DNA of 64,000 nucleotides from Mytilisepta virgata (GCA_028015205.1 JAPWFG010000020.1:124001-188000), one strand, 5' to 3'. Positions 1-12,599 are shown, counted from the stretch's first letter. The notes: generated from the sequence alone by a model not told the origin. Made by a program: numbers and translations.

Positions 1-49
1 AGATTATTTTTGTATAACAGTAAAAGTTTTAGTATCAATTTCCGAATGA

Positions 50-83
<34 letters not shown>

Positions 84-1559
84 AATAAAATAAATCGAGG
101 GGAGGGGTAGTTGGTCACATATTACAGGCCATAGATATTTTGAACTTTAATAATTCTTTCCTTATTTATTTTTATCAAATAAATTTTAAGGCAAAAGTAA
201 TAAATTGTAAGAATTATTAAAGTTCAAACTGTATTTGTAATACATATATTATTTTACATTAGTTGTTCAAGACTATAACATGAATTCAGTATTTAAATTT
301 GTTATGGCATCTCAATACTATTGCATGTCCAATAACTTTATATCACAGTATTATTCCTATATATCCCGTTTAAATATAGTTCGTTAATACTCTGTAAGAA
401 CCTTATAGTATAAATAACCTAGCAATTCGATGTACAATTTAGATCAGATGTGGGTGTATTGGTTTTTTCTTGAATTTCTATTACAGCAATGGCAAAAAGG
501 TCGTTTTAACAACAAACGAATTTAGTTACACAAAAGATACCTTTGACATTTTATTTACTTCATTATGACCTATTACGAAAGCCTTTGAAATTTAGACTTT
601 AGCGTTTAATTTTCATTTAATACCAAGTGATATTGCGTTTTGTGTTGCTTAAAAGCTAATGTTTCTGCGAAATGCATCATTGAGAGGGATATAGTATATT
701 ATCATCATTTGATCAATGTTGCACAATATAATCTGTGAACAAACGCCGACCAATCTCTAGCGAATAAACTCTATTAAAGTAACCTTATAATGATAGGTCT
801 CCTGAGGACCGTTAAATACAAAGGCTTCAAGATATGACTGGTAGTAAAGTTATAAGATGGACATGCTGATATTTCCTTTTGGATAACTAGTTTTTGGATA
901 ATTTATTGTTCTATTTGGTTTTCAAAATGATGGTTCAAATTTAATTGCTAAAATTAAGATGCCAATATAACAGTTTACATCACATATTACTGAAATGAAC
1001 AATGTCCACAAAACATTAAGTATCTAAGTTAATTTTACGGACATCGAGACGATACGACTGCACACGAAAAGTATTCCATCCACAGGTCATTGGTACTTTT
1101 TAAACATATGTTTTATCAAGTTAGCAGAAAATAGAGGCAAAAAAGCGAAATTGCTCTTCATTTGCACGGTGGATAAACTTTCAAAAGATTAAAATGTGAA
1201 TATTTGTTCATTCTTTAAAAATTCCCTGGAGGACAGATATTAAATTATTGATTATTTATATTTTAATCTGATATATGTTTCATTTTAACTTTCAGAGTAT
1301 GTTACCTTGTTTACCTAGACATAGAAGTAAAGAAGAAAGACAGTATCAGCTGTTTGTTTGTTTTATGTTGACCAGATTTGTTTTACAATATTAGCATGTA
1401 TTTCTGAGATATTAATAAAGCATCTCTCACACACAGTTTTAGTCAGTGGATGAACCTAAAGATACAAGCATTCATTCAAGAGAACACCTTTTATGTCAGC
1501 TGAAAAATTTATTTCTTTTGTTATTTAACTAAAACAGAACAATTAAAACAAATACCTAT
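1..1559. other. Noncoding AT-rich DNA
   Basis: I see no coding exon here. A run of about 29 A residues sits near position 51-80, followed by a short A/T-rich stretch. This could be the poly(A) tail of an old retroposed copy, but no recognisable body precedes it inside the window. Confidence 0.5.
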
Positions 1560-1935
1560 TTATGCATATAATAAATTTTTTGATACAATTTTGATGCACA
1601 AAATGTGCACATTTCGTCAATTTACGACTCATCAGTTGTGCTCAAGGTCAAAAAGTTGAAAACCAAAACAAAAATGTAGAACATTGAAGAGCAAACTATA
1701 AAATGGCAAAATGGTAAAGCCAAAACTATCTAATGGCAGAGCCATGCACGAGGGAGATACTCCTTAGTTGTCACAAAATTTATCGTTTTTTGTGCAGTAG
1801 ATTTAAAGTATCAATTTGGGCCTAGTATCGAAATACTAGCAACTGAGGTTGGGAAAACTTCGGGGACTTGGAGTCCACCAGCAGCGGTATCGACACGCAT
1901 GAGATATGCACATTTCGTCGACTTACGATTAATTA
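1560..1935. repeat. Dispersed repeat with GTGCACATTTCGTC motif
   Basis: The block contains 'gatgcacaaaatgtgcacat' followed by 'ttcgtcaatttacgactcat' and 'cagttgtgctcaaggtc'. Related copies occur near 13630-13690 (opposite orientation), 22905-23185, 36600-36850 and 57090-57160. The longer copies continue into a shared segment with 'gccaaaactatctaatggca' and 'gagggagatact'. The copy here ends with a second 'gcacatttcgtcgacttacg' near 1907. It is a multicopy family of unknown class. No open reading frame or clear terminal repeat was seen. Confidence 0.6.
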
Positions 1936-4860
1936 ATATTATGTTCTGTGTTTTGTTTTGTGTTTGGTGTTACTTTGCAAATAAAATTATATTATTAATC
2001 AGTTGTGCACAAGACCCAATCTCACCTGATAAGTCATTGTGTGTCCATATGGGAAAATAAAAAACAAAAGATAAAATGACATGTTCCTTGAAAGAAATAT
2101 CCACTCTTATAATAATTTGTGTATAGTGAAGCAAATCGTGTGCCATTATGGAAATGAAACAGTAAGTTTCATAAAGCAAGTTTTAAATATCAATTTTGCA
2201 AATTAATAAATTACTAGAACACTCTGTTGACCAGTCTGCTCTTGATACCATATAGGAGATCGAGGCCTTGACTCCACATCTACTCAATTGCAACAATATA
2301 TACTATCTCGATGCAGGCATATACAAAAAAGGTTCCAAGAAACGGCGAAAACTTTATGACTTGGCTTCTAAAATTAAAGAGTTTGATATCGATTCGTGAA
2401 AGAATGATTATTGTACGTTTAAGCTCATTCGTTTGAATGAAATTGGGAACATGTATAAGATAATTTGTCACAAGTAATTTTTAATTTTTAATCGTGATAG
2501 CAGTAGGCAATCCAAGATGGTGGCTCAGATCCCTTAAAGATTTTTCACTTATAATGAAAACCGATCCAATCACATAAACGTGTCTACTAATCATTTTTCC
2601 AGGTGTACTTTAATGACATAAATTATAATAAAGTCTAATTTTAATTCAAAAGGCATTTATCTATGTAATATATTATACAATGGCTTAAAATACAGTATTA
2701 TGGACCATATAATACAACATGAAGTTCTTGAAAGCTGGCATTTGTAAAGGGCCAATGCCATGTTTAAAAAATGTATACATAGCATCGGCCCTGTATAAAA
2801 TTCCCGTTACTGTTCTCCATAGAAATGCTGCCGTTGGAAAAATAATAATCCGAACGACAATACATTCGCCGTACAGTTATGATCACAAATAAGAACTTAA
2901 AAAAATACTGTAATTTTAAGTCATTGGTTAATAAATGTGTCACAAAATGGGAATTTTCATATAAAGCCTGTATAATGTCCTCTTACATTCGTATTGAGCC
3001 TCGATCAGCTGTATAGGCCCTCACCAAATTTTTAAGTCTAACTTTCAGAAGTAGAGTTACCTCCCATCAGTGAATGTTTCGAAAGTGAAAGTACAAAATA
3101 TTTTTATCAGAAGTGGAAATTTTCGTTCGCGATAGAAGTAAGATACTACGACAGCTCTAGTTGTGATAGATTAAATTCAGGTAAATTTTAACATAGAAAA
3201 CAATATTCAATAACAAATTGACGGATATTTCCAAATATCAAATTACACAAAATTCAAGATATAAGTTCAAGGGAAAAGGCACATATATATGGATAGTCGA
3301 CCTTCCCATTGGCATTGATAGAAACAAGTGCCTGTGGGAAAAGGGCCAAAACTAGAAAATGGAATTTAAGAAAATTAAGTCACAAAATCTTAGATCACTC
3401 AACTGCTTAATTCACTATTTTATCAGCTGAGTTATGGATAAGGAAGCAATTCCAACCATTTGATTTTTATAAAAGGAGGAAGGGGGGATGGGGGTGAAAA
3501 AAAACCCAAGGTCCAAGATCACTTATAAAAATCAAATGGTTGCACGCTCCCAAGCAGTTTGAGGCAAGGTATATGTCCAATCAAGGGCCCGCTAGGGACA
3601 GAATATGACAGTGATTAAACAGGATAAACATACAACAATGATGTTAATAGATAATTCGTACAACTTAAAAATATAGCAATATATACATGTGTATGAAGTA
3701 GTTGCAAGTGACTAGATTTTTAGTAAAATGACTAGATACATTGTACCAGAGCTGCCATTTCAATGCCTGCAATTTGGTATAAGCCAAAATTTGTTCCTAT
3801 GAAAAAGTTTCTACTGGAACAAATTTTATGGGATATTAGTTCTGGGAGAATTTATTTCATAAGATAATTTAAATGAAAATTATTCCCTAATGTAAAATTT
3901 GTTCTTTACCTGGTGAAATAAGTTACATTATATTGTAACATTTGTTCCTTCACCTTGTGAATTTTTTTCCATACTGTGACATTTTTTCCACTGGTTAAAC
4001 CGGTGGTTTTTATGCAATTAAATGCAATGAATATATTTAAATTAACCTTTTGTGTTTACATCATCTGGCATGGGTGAGCTTGATAATTGTTTACATGTAC
4101 ATTGCTTAAATACAAATTTAAAATGCATGAAATGGATCCGAATGAATAGAATGTTCTATGAATTTATTGTAAACATTAAATTAGATTTGTAGTTAATACA
4201 CATGAAATATTATTCAATTTATTAATACAATATAAAATTGAAAGGACTTATTGTTGAAATATACTATACTATACTAAAACTGATATATTAATTATGCATA
4301 TAAATAATGAAGTGGTGTGATTATCAATGAAATAGCTATTGGACAACACAAATTAATAGTAACTCTAAATCAATACACGAGAAACTAAAACTATGAATAA
4401 ACCCTTAGTCTTAACAAATCATGAATGAATTCATGTTGACTTATCTAGACCCTATTTGTCTTGTTGTCAGAGTAGTATAAAAATTCCTGAAACAAATTTC
4501 ATATGTACTTGTATTATAATGAAATGAAAAGGTATTGTCATGAAATATGTATCTGAATAATTTTCACGCAATGGAACATTTATCATGTAAAAAATGTTTC
4601 AATGGAACAAATTTCATGTGAAAAATGTTCCTTTGAAACAAATTTCACATAACAAAAGTTCCACTGTAACTTTTTTCACACCGGAAAAATTTTTTTGTTA
4701 CACTGACAGGATCCTTTGGAGAGTCACATTCCCTCAAAGGTTTTTTTTAAATCTTCATTTTGACAATCTAATAAACTAGCAGAAAAACTAATTCTTTAAT
4801 TTGAATACCAAAAATCTACAACTGTTGACCATGTAGCACTTCCAGTAGTGAGGTGTCGCT
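1936..4860. other. Noncoding DNA with a foldback and degenerate short repeats
   Basis: No exon could be supported. The stretch holds the 19-bp inverted repeat at 3453-3542, listed separately. Between about 3790 and 4700 the phrases 'gaacaaatttcat', 'atgttcc' and close variants recur irregularly, suggesting a decayed short tandem repeat. Small open frames here have no recognisable protein features. Confidence 0.45.
3453..3542. repeat. Foldback: 19-bp perfect inverted repeat
   Basis: The left arm at 3453-3471 (caaccatttgatttttata) is the exact reverse complement of the right arm at 3524-3542. The 52-bp loop is purine-rich (G-rich, then A-rich). It may be a miniature foldback element or a structured transcript. 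No target-site duplication was evident. Confidence 0.7.
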
Positions 4861-4869
4861 GGAATATGT

Positions 4870-5177
4870 ATCATTTTTGTTGTTCATAATATTTTTTTGT
4901 TTGTTTAGTTCGGGTTTTATTCAGCGCATTTGGTTTGCTCCTTATGTATATTTGTCCTCTGGGATATTTCACGGCAGCCAATTTTTATTGGTAGAGGAAG
5001 CCGGAGTAGCCAGAGAGAACCACGACCTTCGGTAGGAAAATTGGCAGTCCTTGTCAATTAAGATGGGAGTTGATACACCCCGCCACAGGTGAGATTCGAA
5101 CTCACAACCTCAGAGTGATCATTAGTAGTCATGACAAACTACCTAGATCATGCACTCGTCCACTAAGGCCGCTTCAT
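4870..5177 (-). mobile_element. tRNA-derived SINE
   Basis: Read on the minus strand, the element starts near 5172 with a tRNA-like head. An A-box-like segment covers about 5161-5171, and a perfect B box (GTTCGAATC, matching GWTCRANNC) lies at 5093-5101. The body then runs through 'ggtcgtggttctctctggct' and 'ccggcttcctctaccaataa' to an A/C-rich tail near 4890 ('aacaaacaaaaaaa'). A Pol III promoter in a tRNA-like head, an unrelated body and an A-rich tail define a tRNA-SINE. From memory, the 'ggcttcc...caccaataaaa' body is common in molluscan noncoding DNA. Exact ends are approximate. Confidence 0.7.
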
Positions 5178-5529
5178 AATATTTTATAAGATATGGAAAT
5201 TTACATGAAATATATGATAAGGTTGTCATTGTTTAGACAACCGATTATATGAGATAAAATTTGGAAAATTATGTCGAATTAAAGAATGACTAACAGTCTT
5301 GCAGTACTGTCGAAGGGAAATTTGTATTTAGATTATGATGTAATGGTAAATGGTACTACATGTACATGTATATACAATGTACTTGGTTGACATCTTTTTG
5401 AAAGTAGTGGTAAAGAGAACAGTTCATGTTCATTAAATTTAATCTGATGAAATAAAACTTTTGTATTTTATTTCCAACATGAAAGTTCAATTTGTTCAAG
5501 AAAAATAAAAATGATAAATATTAAACAAT

Positions 5530-6960
5530 GTCTGAAACCATTGATGCAATTGGAACCAGAAATTGCGACAATGTTCTTTAGATTGTCCTCTTTCAAAAAT
5601 ATGTCTGTTGACCCGCTATGTCAACCAAGATGGCCGCCACAGCCGAACTTAGTTTAACATACGATCCAATGCAAAATTCATTTGAAAATCTTCTTGTATG
5701 AAACCACTTGGGCGATTGAAACCAGAAAAGGCAGTAATGGTCCGTAAATAGTCGTCTTCCAGAACTGTGTCTGATGACCCACACTGTCAACCAAGATAGC
5801 CGCCACAGTCAAATTTAGTTTTTCATTGGCCCCTATGGGAAAATTCATTTAAAAATCTTATCTGAAACCACTTGAGAATTAGCATTATTGGTCCTTAGAT
5901 GTTTTAGAATTGTGTCCCATGACCCGGACTGTGAAATAAGATGACCATCACAGCAGAATTTAGTTTAACATAAAAAATTCATTTAAAAATCTTCTTGTCT
6001 GAAACTACATGGCGAGATGGAACCAACATTGGCACCAGTGGTCCTTAGGTGGTATTCTTTCAGAATCATGTCCAATGACCCAGACTGTCAACCACGGTGG
6101 CTGCAAATCCAGAATTAGTTTAAAATAAGACCCTGTGGGAAAATTCATCTAAAAATCTTCTGGTCTGAAATCACTTGGCCAATTGGAACTAGAAATGTCA
6201 GCAATGGTCTTTTGATGGTTCAAAATTTTGTCAGATCTGTCGGACTTAGTTTAACATAGGACCCAATGGGAAAATTAATTTAAAAAATCTTCTTGTCTGA
6301 AACCTATTGCCCAGTTGGAACAAGACTTGGCGGCAATGGACGGTACTCTTTCAGAAAAGTGTCCGATGATTCAGACTAACAAGCTTAGTTTAACATACGA
6401 CCCTTTGAGAAAATTAATTTAAACATCTTCTTGTTTGAAACCACTGTGCCAATTGGAACAAGATTTGGTAGCAACAGTCATTAGATGGTCCTCTTTTAGA
6501 TTTGTGTCTGGTGTCAAGACCGCCAATCAAGATGCCCAGCATAGCCGAACTTGGTTTAACATACTCCCCTATGGGAAAATGCATTTAAAAATCTTATCTG
6601 AAACCACTCGGTAAATTTAAACCAGAGTGCGCAGCAATGGGCCTTAGATGATCCTCTTTCAAAATTGTGTTCTATGACCCAGACTGTCAACCAAGATGGC
6701 CTCCGAAGACGAACTTAGTTTAACATAGAAAACTATGGGAAAATTTAATTTGCAGATCTTCATACCTTTAACTGGACCATTTAGAATCAGACTTGGCAGC
6801 AATGGTCCTTGGATGGTCATCTTTCAGAAATATGTTTGATACCCAAGACTGTCAACTAAGATGGCCACCACTACAAAACTTAGTTTAACATAGTACCCCG
6901 TTGGAAAACCAGCCAAGACAACTGCTACACTTAAAGTTTCAGTCCTGCTCAAGGTGGACA
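5530..6960. repeat. Degenerate ~200-bp tandem repeat block (copy 1)
   Basis: About seven units of roughly 180-220 bp recur. Each carries versions of 'cttgtctgaaaccacttggc', 'caattggaac', 'ggcagcaatggtccttagat', 'ggtcctctttcagaa', 'caaccaagatggccgccaca' and 'gaacttagtttaacatagga'. Many indels show that the array is old. The same unit forms blocks at 11570-12245 and 20400-21430. It has no conserved reading frame, and apparent ORFs inside it are spurious. Confidence 0.8.
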
Positions 6961-7631
6961 AGTTAAAATCAGGTGAGCGAAAATCGAAAAAAATCATAAA
7001 AAATTCTGTAATTATGTATAATTATTTAGGGCTAGAGTGGCAATGGGAGGACCGGGTAACATCCGTTATGCTTTGCATAACAATCAGTATTAGTTATTCT
7101 TATAAGGAAATTCTTAAAAAATAAAGATGAAATCAAAGCTCTTAGCAATGCAGTCACAACTACTGATGATGAAAGGGTAAAAGTATATATATTTTTCTAA
7201 GGTTCCACTCAATAGAGCCTGTTGATGAGTTTAATTGAATTTCACACACATGCAACCTGGACAAGAGTTTATTGCAACCCCTGATTTTTTCTTCAACACC
7301 CCAACTCTAAATGTAAAAAAAATCATTTTATGAAAGGTCACACTTATAAAGCAGAACTTCAATGTCTACATTCTGTCCTCTGATGCAAATCTTTTATAAA
7401 ATAAATGAAAAAGCTCATGACATTAGTGTTTATGACGGAGGGAGATAACAAAATGGGATTATAAAAATCCATTTCTCAGGTGTCTCTGGCTTGATGGTAT
7501 GAACTTTCACTGGATTACACGAACCTAATAGGTGGTTAAGTGTGCGATTACAGCAGATACATAACAATTTTAACAAAGACATTATCACCAAAGTTAGTAC
7601 AAACATATTTTGTCAGCATTGTTTTTTTTAG
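6961..7631. other. Region upstream of the GTPase gene
   Basis: The repeat block ends near 6975 with 'aggtgagcgaaaatcg', the reverse-oriented counterpart of the GCTCACCTG repeat end. No upstream exon of the GTPase gene could be placed with confidence. A pyrimidine-rich acceptor (gttttttttag) ends at 7631, immediately before the preferred start codon, so an untranslated first exon probably lies upstream. Confidence 0.4.
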
Positions 7632-7632
7632 A

Positions 7633-8850
7633 ATGAGTGACTGCTGGGAAGTTATTTCCAAGGAAGAGATAGAAGAGATACGTACCATTGTTGAAGATAC
7701 AGGGGTAAAATATTTTCATGATCATATATCAATGAAAGCTAGGCAATGGGAAGATGTTGAAATTCACATAGCACTAGTGGGTGAAACCTATGTCGGAAAG
7801 TCCACTTTTATCAACCAGCTGCGGGGTATTGGAGAACTGGATGACCGGTATGCACCAGTTGGTCAAGGGGACACAACCGAAATTCCAACCCCATATGAAA
7901 ATCCTTATAACAAGAATATAGTTTTTTGGGATCTTCCAGGCTTTGGAACCCTAAAATTTCCAAAGGATAATAAGTACTTTGATACAATAAGAGCTGATCA
8001 ATATGATTTCTTCATAATAATGTCTGACCAGTGTTTTTCAGAGAATGACGCTTGGGTTGCTAGAGAAATACGGAAAAGAGATAAGCCATTTTTCTTCGTT
8101 CGATCCAAATTAGACGAGGCAATGGAAAGCGCAGAATATGATAGTCAAAATCCCCAAGAAATTGTTCCTAGAATATATCAGAGCTGTACAAAGAATCTTC
8201 AAAAAGCTAACATTAGAGAACCAAAAATATTTGTCATATCAAATTATGATCATGAAATTGGCCAGTTTGACGACTTAATGGTTGCTATTTTTGAGACGTT
8301 ACCAGACTTGAAGAGAGAGGCAATGGTTTTTTCAATTGCACCATTAACACATCAAATTATCCGCGAAAAAAAGAAAAAACTCCACAACAGAATACTTAAG
8401 ATTGGATTATTATCAGCTACTGCAGCTGCAGTACCTTTTCCAGGTTTAGATGTTTTGGTAGATGTTGCTTTAATAACTAAAGAAATATCCTTCTCAATGA
8501 AGGAATTTGGGCTCGATGAAGACTCTTTGGGTCACCTTTGTAAAAAAATAAGAACAGAATATGAACAAGTGTTGGAATCACTAAAACATGCTAAATGTCT
8601 TTTAGGTGAGAAAACCACAATTAAAGCTTTATTTATGAAAGTTGTGAGAAGTCAAGCAGCTGAACAGTGTGCCGGGAGGCTAGCAAAATATATACCAATA
8701 ATCGGTTCCATTGTATCTAGCGTTGTGGCTTACGGAGCGTGTGTGTATTTTTTTAAACAAGAAATAGATCTTCTTGAAGAAGATGCACATAAATTGATTG
8801 ACATTGTAATTGAAAAGAACAGAAAACTGTTCCCACAGAAGATTATATGA
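7633..8850 (+). CDS. IRG-like (immunity-related) GTPase
   Basis: This intronless frame encodes 405 aa from the ATG at 7633. I preferred that start over the in-frame ATG at 7540 because a pyrimidine-tract AG acceptor ends at 7631. The P-loop is GETYVGKS (residues 50-57), the switch/G2 threonines lie near 81-82, G3 is DLPGFG (100-105) and a G4-like RSKLD lies at 157-161 in place of N/TKxD. The C-terminal half has the helical signature expected of immunity-related p47 GTPases: 'VPFPGLDVLVDVAL' near 267-280, then 'FGLDEDSL' near 292, and a second hydrophobic stretch at 353-374 that could contact membranes. The length fits the family (about 400-460 aa). IRG proteins of vertebrates act in cell-autonomous defence by loading onto pathogen vacuoles. 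That role here is inference. Repeats flank the gene on both sides. Confidence 0.88.
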   Translation: MSDCWEVISKEEIEEIRTIVEDTGVKYFHDHISMKARQWEDVEIHIALVGETYVGKSTFINQLRGIGELDDRYAPVGQGDTTEIPTPYENPYNKNIVFWDLPGFGTLKFPKDNKYFDTIRADQYDFFIIMSDQCFSENDAWVAREIRKRDKPFFFVRSKLDEAMESAEYDSQNPQEIVPRIYQSCTKNLQKANIREPKIFVISNYDHEIGQFDDLMVAIFETLPDLKREAMVFSIAPLTHQIIREKKKKLHNRILKIGLLSATAAAVPFPGLDVLVDVALITKEISFSMKEFGLDEDSLGHLCKKIRTEYEQVLESLKHAKCLLGEKTTIKALFMKVVRSQAAEQCAGRLAKYIPIIGSIVSSVVAYGACVYFFKQEIDLLEEDAHKLIDIVIEKNRKLFPQKII

Positions 8851-9143
8851 GAGATAAATGACACATGTCCCCTTTCCTTCATTGTCTGTATTTTAGAATT
8901 TGCAACAAAATTCGAGGATTTATTTTTCTGAATTTTTGTTCATCCACTAATTAGTAGAAACACCAATGAATTGATATCGGGGAATGTTAATTATCTTTGC
9001 ATTTTATGAATGCACATTGCCTGAATATTTTTGGGTTTGTTAAAAAAGAACATTTACCATTTTCTCAACATTTAGATACATTTTAATTTAACAATTCAAT
9101 TTTTTAACGGTTCCAAACTCATTCAATCTCGTTGTTATATTAG

Positions 9144-9221
9144 TATTAGTGGGGGTGTAAATGTTATGTAATTTTTTAAACAATGACAAAAGAGAGAAAT
9201 GGGAGGACGAACTATTTTTGT
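9144..9221. repeat. 78-bp direct repeat, copy 1
   Basis: The segment starting 'tattagtgggggtgtaaatg' and ending 'ggacgaactatttttgt' is identical to 9595-9672. The two copies bound a 373-bp spacer. Perfect identity in otherwise decayed DNA suggests a recent duplication, or the flanks of an inserted segment. Confidence 0.85.
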
Positions 9222-9594
9222 AACAACTAGGGTCAATTGTAGCATGTCTCTTAATACACGAAAAACATATCTTAGAAAAAAAAAACGTTCAGATTATAGA
9301 TGGAAACAAAGAATACATTGGGTAATGACTTTATAATGGTAGAAGAAAATGTTGACTTTATATTCTCTTTGTAATTAATTTATTCATGATAACTAAATTT
9401 ATTCCATGTACCGGGCACTGATTAAAACAATTACATGTATGTTTACATTACAATATAATTGCAATTCGATGTTTTGTTCTTAAGTGTGTAACAAGAACAT
9501 TTTGTACTTTTAAGGCTGATAATTTTATTTCCTATGTTACATATAATACACACTTTGGTTTTTTTGGGGTAATTTTTGCCCCAACCATGACATT

Positions 9595-9672
9595 TATTAG
9601 TGGGGGTGTAAATGTTATGTAATTTTTTAAACAATGACAAAAGAGAGAAATGGGAGGACGAACTATTTTTGT
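9595..9672. repeat. 78-bp direct repeat, copy 2
   Basis: Exact second copy of 9144-9221. Sequence diverges immediately on both sides of each copy. Confidence 0.85.
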
Positions 9673-9746
9673 TTTTACAAATAACAAATAAATAATAATA
9701 ATAATGTATAATATAAATTAATCTGACGAATATATTTGTATTTTTA

Positions 9747-11370
9747 GCTCACCTGACCCAAAAAGTAAAGTGAGCTTTTCTCATCACTTGGCGTCCGTCG
9801 TCCATCGTCGCATGTTAACTTTTACAAAAATCTTCTCCGAAACTACTGGGCCAAATGAAACCAAACTTGGCCGAAAGCATCATTCGGGTATCTAGTTATA
9901 AGAAATTTGCCTGATGACTCCGCTTGCTAACCAACATGGCCGCCATGTCTATAAATAGAAAATAGGGGTAAACTGCAGTTTTTGAGCATTTTAGAGCAAA
10001 ACTGACAAAGGTAAAAATGTTCATCAGGTCAAAATCTACCTGCCATGAAATTTTCAGACGAATCGGTCAATCCCTTGTTAGCTCACCTGGCCATAGGCCA
10101 TGTGAGCTATTGCCATCACTTGGCGTCCGTCGTCGTCGTCGTCTGTCGTCGTCGTCGTCGTCTGTAAACTTTTTCAAACGTTAACACGCCCTAAACTACT
10201 GGACCGACTTCAACCTAACTTTGCAGAATTGTTCTTTAGGGCATCTGGAAAATTTCTATCGTTTAAAATTTTTGAAATGTCGAAAAACATGGCTGTCGTT
10301 ACTATAAATAGAACATAGGGGTAAATTGATGTTTTTTGCTAATAACTCAAAAACCGTTACAGATATCGAAAATCTGGCATGAGGTAAAATTGATCAGCAT
10401 GACAAGATCTACCTACCCTGAAATTTTGAAGGAAATTCCAAAACCCATTTAGGAGTTATTGCCCTTTTTTCACATTTTTGGCTTTTTTTGATGTTATTAT
10501 TTCAAAAATCTTCTTCTCTGAAACTACTATTCAAAATCATATGAAACTTGGTAAGATTGTTGCTTAGGGTACCCTGCATAGAACTGATGTGGGGATTTTT
10601 GATTCGTCGAAAAACATGGCCGCTGTTACTAAAAATAGAACATAGGGGTAAATTGCTGTTTTTTGCTAATAACTCAAAAACCGTTACAGATATCGAAAAT
10701 CTGACATGGGGTAAATTTGATCAGCATGACAAGATCTACCTACCCTGAAATTTTGAAGGAAATTCCAAAACCCATTTAGGAGTTATTGTCCTTTTTTCGT
10801 CAAATTTTCATAATTTAACATTTTTCGTCATTTATCTCCAAAACTATTTGAGATAGAAGTGAAATGTAAATTTGAAAAATGTTTGCCATGTTGAGATCTA
10901 CATACCCTGAAATTTTAAAGGAAATCCCAAAACCCATTTAGGAGTTATTGCCCTTTTTTGTCAAATTTTTAAAATTTTAACATTTTTGCATTTATCTCCA
11001 AAACTATTTGAGATAGAAGTGAAGTGTAAATTGCAAAATGTTTGCCATGTTGAGATCTACCTACCCTGAAATTTTGAAGGGAATCCCAAATTCTATTTAG
11101 GAGTTATTGGTTTGTGTAATTTGAGGTCGGGTTCTGTTACATTTATTTAAGGTTCACCCTTATTCCTGGTCAATTTTGTCAACTTCCTGCCAGGACTACC
11201 ACCATCAGGGAACATATTTTAACATTAAACCTTATGAAAAATAAATCTTCAACAAATTTTCCCTGAACAATTGAACCAATTGCAACAAACTTGGTCAAAT
11301 AGTTGATTAATTGTCCAATGAAAACCAGACTCCAGGTGAGCGATACAGGCTCTGGTGAGCCTCTTGTTGG
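9747..11370. repeat. GCTCACCTG / (GTC)n dispersed repeat cluster
   Basis: Two heads occur, 'agctcacctgacccaaaaag' at about 9747 and 'gctcacctggccataggcca' at 10081. Each runs into 'cacttggcgtccgtcgtc'. The second has a GTC microsatellite at 10124-10163. The body is several ~150-300 bp internal repeats around 'gataggagttattgcc', 'cctaccctgaaattttgaag' and 'tatctccaaaactatttgag'. The cluster closes near 11336-11367 with 'aggtgagcgatacaggctct' and 'ggtgagcctcttg', the inverted counterpart of the head. It has no coding potential. From memory, this is a characteristic repeat of bivalve genomes. Confidence 0.75.
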
Positions 11371-11569
11371 GTTATTGCACCTGAATTGTTAATTTTAAGG
11401 ACATTTTGCAGTTTTAGGTTATTATCTTGAATATTATTATAGATAAAGACAAATTGTAAACAGCAGAAATGTTCAACAAATTAAGATCTAAAAATAAACC
11501 AGCTTGACCGAAATCATTTATTGACCCCTTATAGAAGTTTTTGCCCTTTAAAGACGTCTAGCTTAAACT

Positions 11570-12245
11570 TTCCTGTAAGGACCCCTCTGTGTGAAACCAC
11601 TTGGCCTATTGGGACCAAACGTTGGTGGAATGTTCCTTGGGGGACACCTTTCCAATTTATATCCGATATTCCTGACTTCCAACCGACATGGCTGCTGTGA
11701 CTGAAAATAGAAAAAAGAGGGGGGAATTAATTTAAAAAATCTTCTTCTATGTAACTACTTGGCCAATTGGAACCAAAGTTGGCAGCAATTATCTTTAGAT
11801 GGTCCTCTTTCAGAATTATGTCCAAGATGGCCACCACAGCCGAACGTAGTTTAACATACGACCTAATGGGAAATTCATTAAAAATCGTCTTGTCTGAAAC
11901 TACTGAGCCAGTTGGAACCAAACTTAGCAGCAATGGTCCTTAAATGGTCCTCTTTCAGAAATATGTCCCATGACAAGGACGATAAACCAAGATGGGTGCC
12001 ACAACCGAACTTAGTTTAACATAGGACCCTATGGGAAATTCATTTAAAAATCTTCTTGTCCGAAACAACTAAGCCAATCGGAACAAGACTTGGCAGCAAT
12101 GGTCCTTAGATGGTCCTCTTTCAGAAATATGTCCGATGACCCGGACGATCAAACAAGATGGCCGCCACAGCCGAACTTAGCTTTACATGGGACCCTATGG
12201 GAAAATTCATTAAAAATCTTCTTGTCTGAAACTATTGAGCCATTT
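11570..12245. repeat. Degenerate ~200-bp tandem repeat block (copy 2)
   Basis: About three units carry the same phrases as 5530-6960 ('cttcttgtctgaaac', 'ggcagcaatggtccttagat', 'caagatggccgccacagccg', 'aacttagtttaacatagga'). The ORF-like stretches across it are repeat shadows. Confidence 0.8.
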
Positions 12246-12548
12246 CAGTCAAAAAAATTTCATAATGTTCATGGAAATAAATTCCTTTTAATAGATTCGA
12301 TCGATTTTATACAGCAACACGCTTTCTTTAGCTCTTCAACCATATTTGATGATTGCTGTAGTGTTATTTCCACTGATTTATGCTCTCCGTTAGGGCCATT
12401 TAGGTCCTGCCACATGGGTTTCCCACTGAAGTGATCTCTCTAGATGTCTAGTTTTGGTCAGCTAAGTTAGGATATGGACTGTTGTCTCCTGGACATTTAC
12501 CAAATATCCGTCTTTTTTATATTTATTACTAGACAGTTAAATAGTAGA

Positions 12549-12549
12549 T

Positions 12550-12592
<43 letters not shown>
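12549..12592. repeat. (TTTA)n microsatellite
   Basis: About eleven uninterrupted TTTA units. Confidence 0.9.
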
Positions 12593-12599
12593 TTATTGA

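Larger units (their letters stand above)
8851..9743. other. Downstream flank of the GTPase gene
   Basis: This holds the 3' untranslated region and flanking DNA. It contains two exact 78-bp direct repeats, listed separately. A possible polyadenylation signal AATAAA lies at 9687-9692. I found no further coding exon. Confidence 0.4.
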
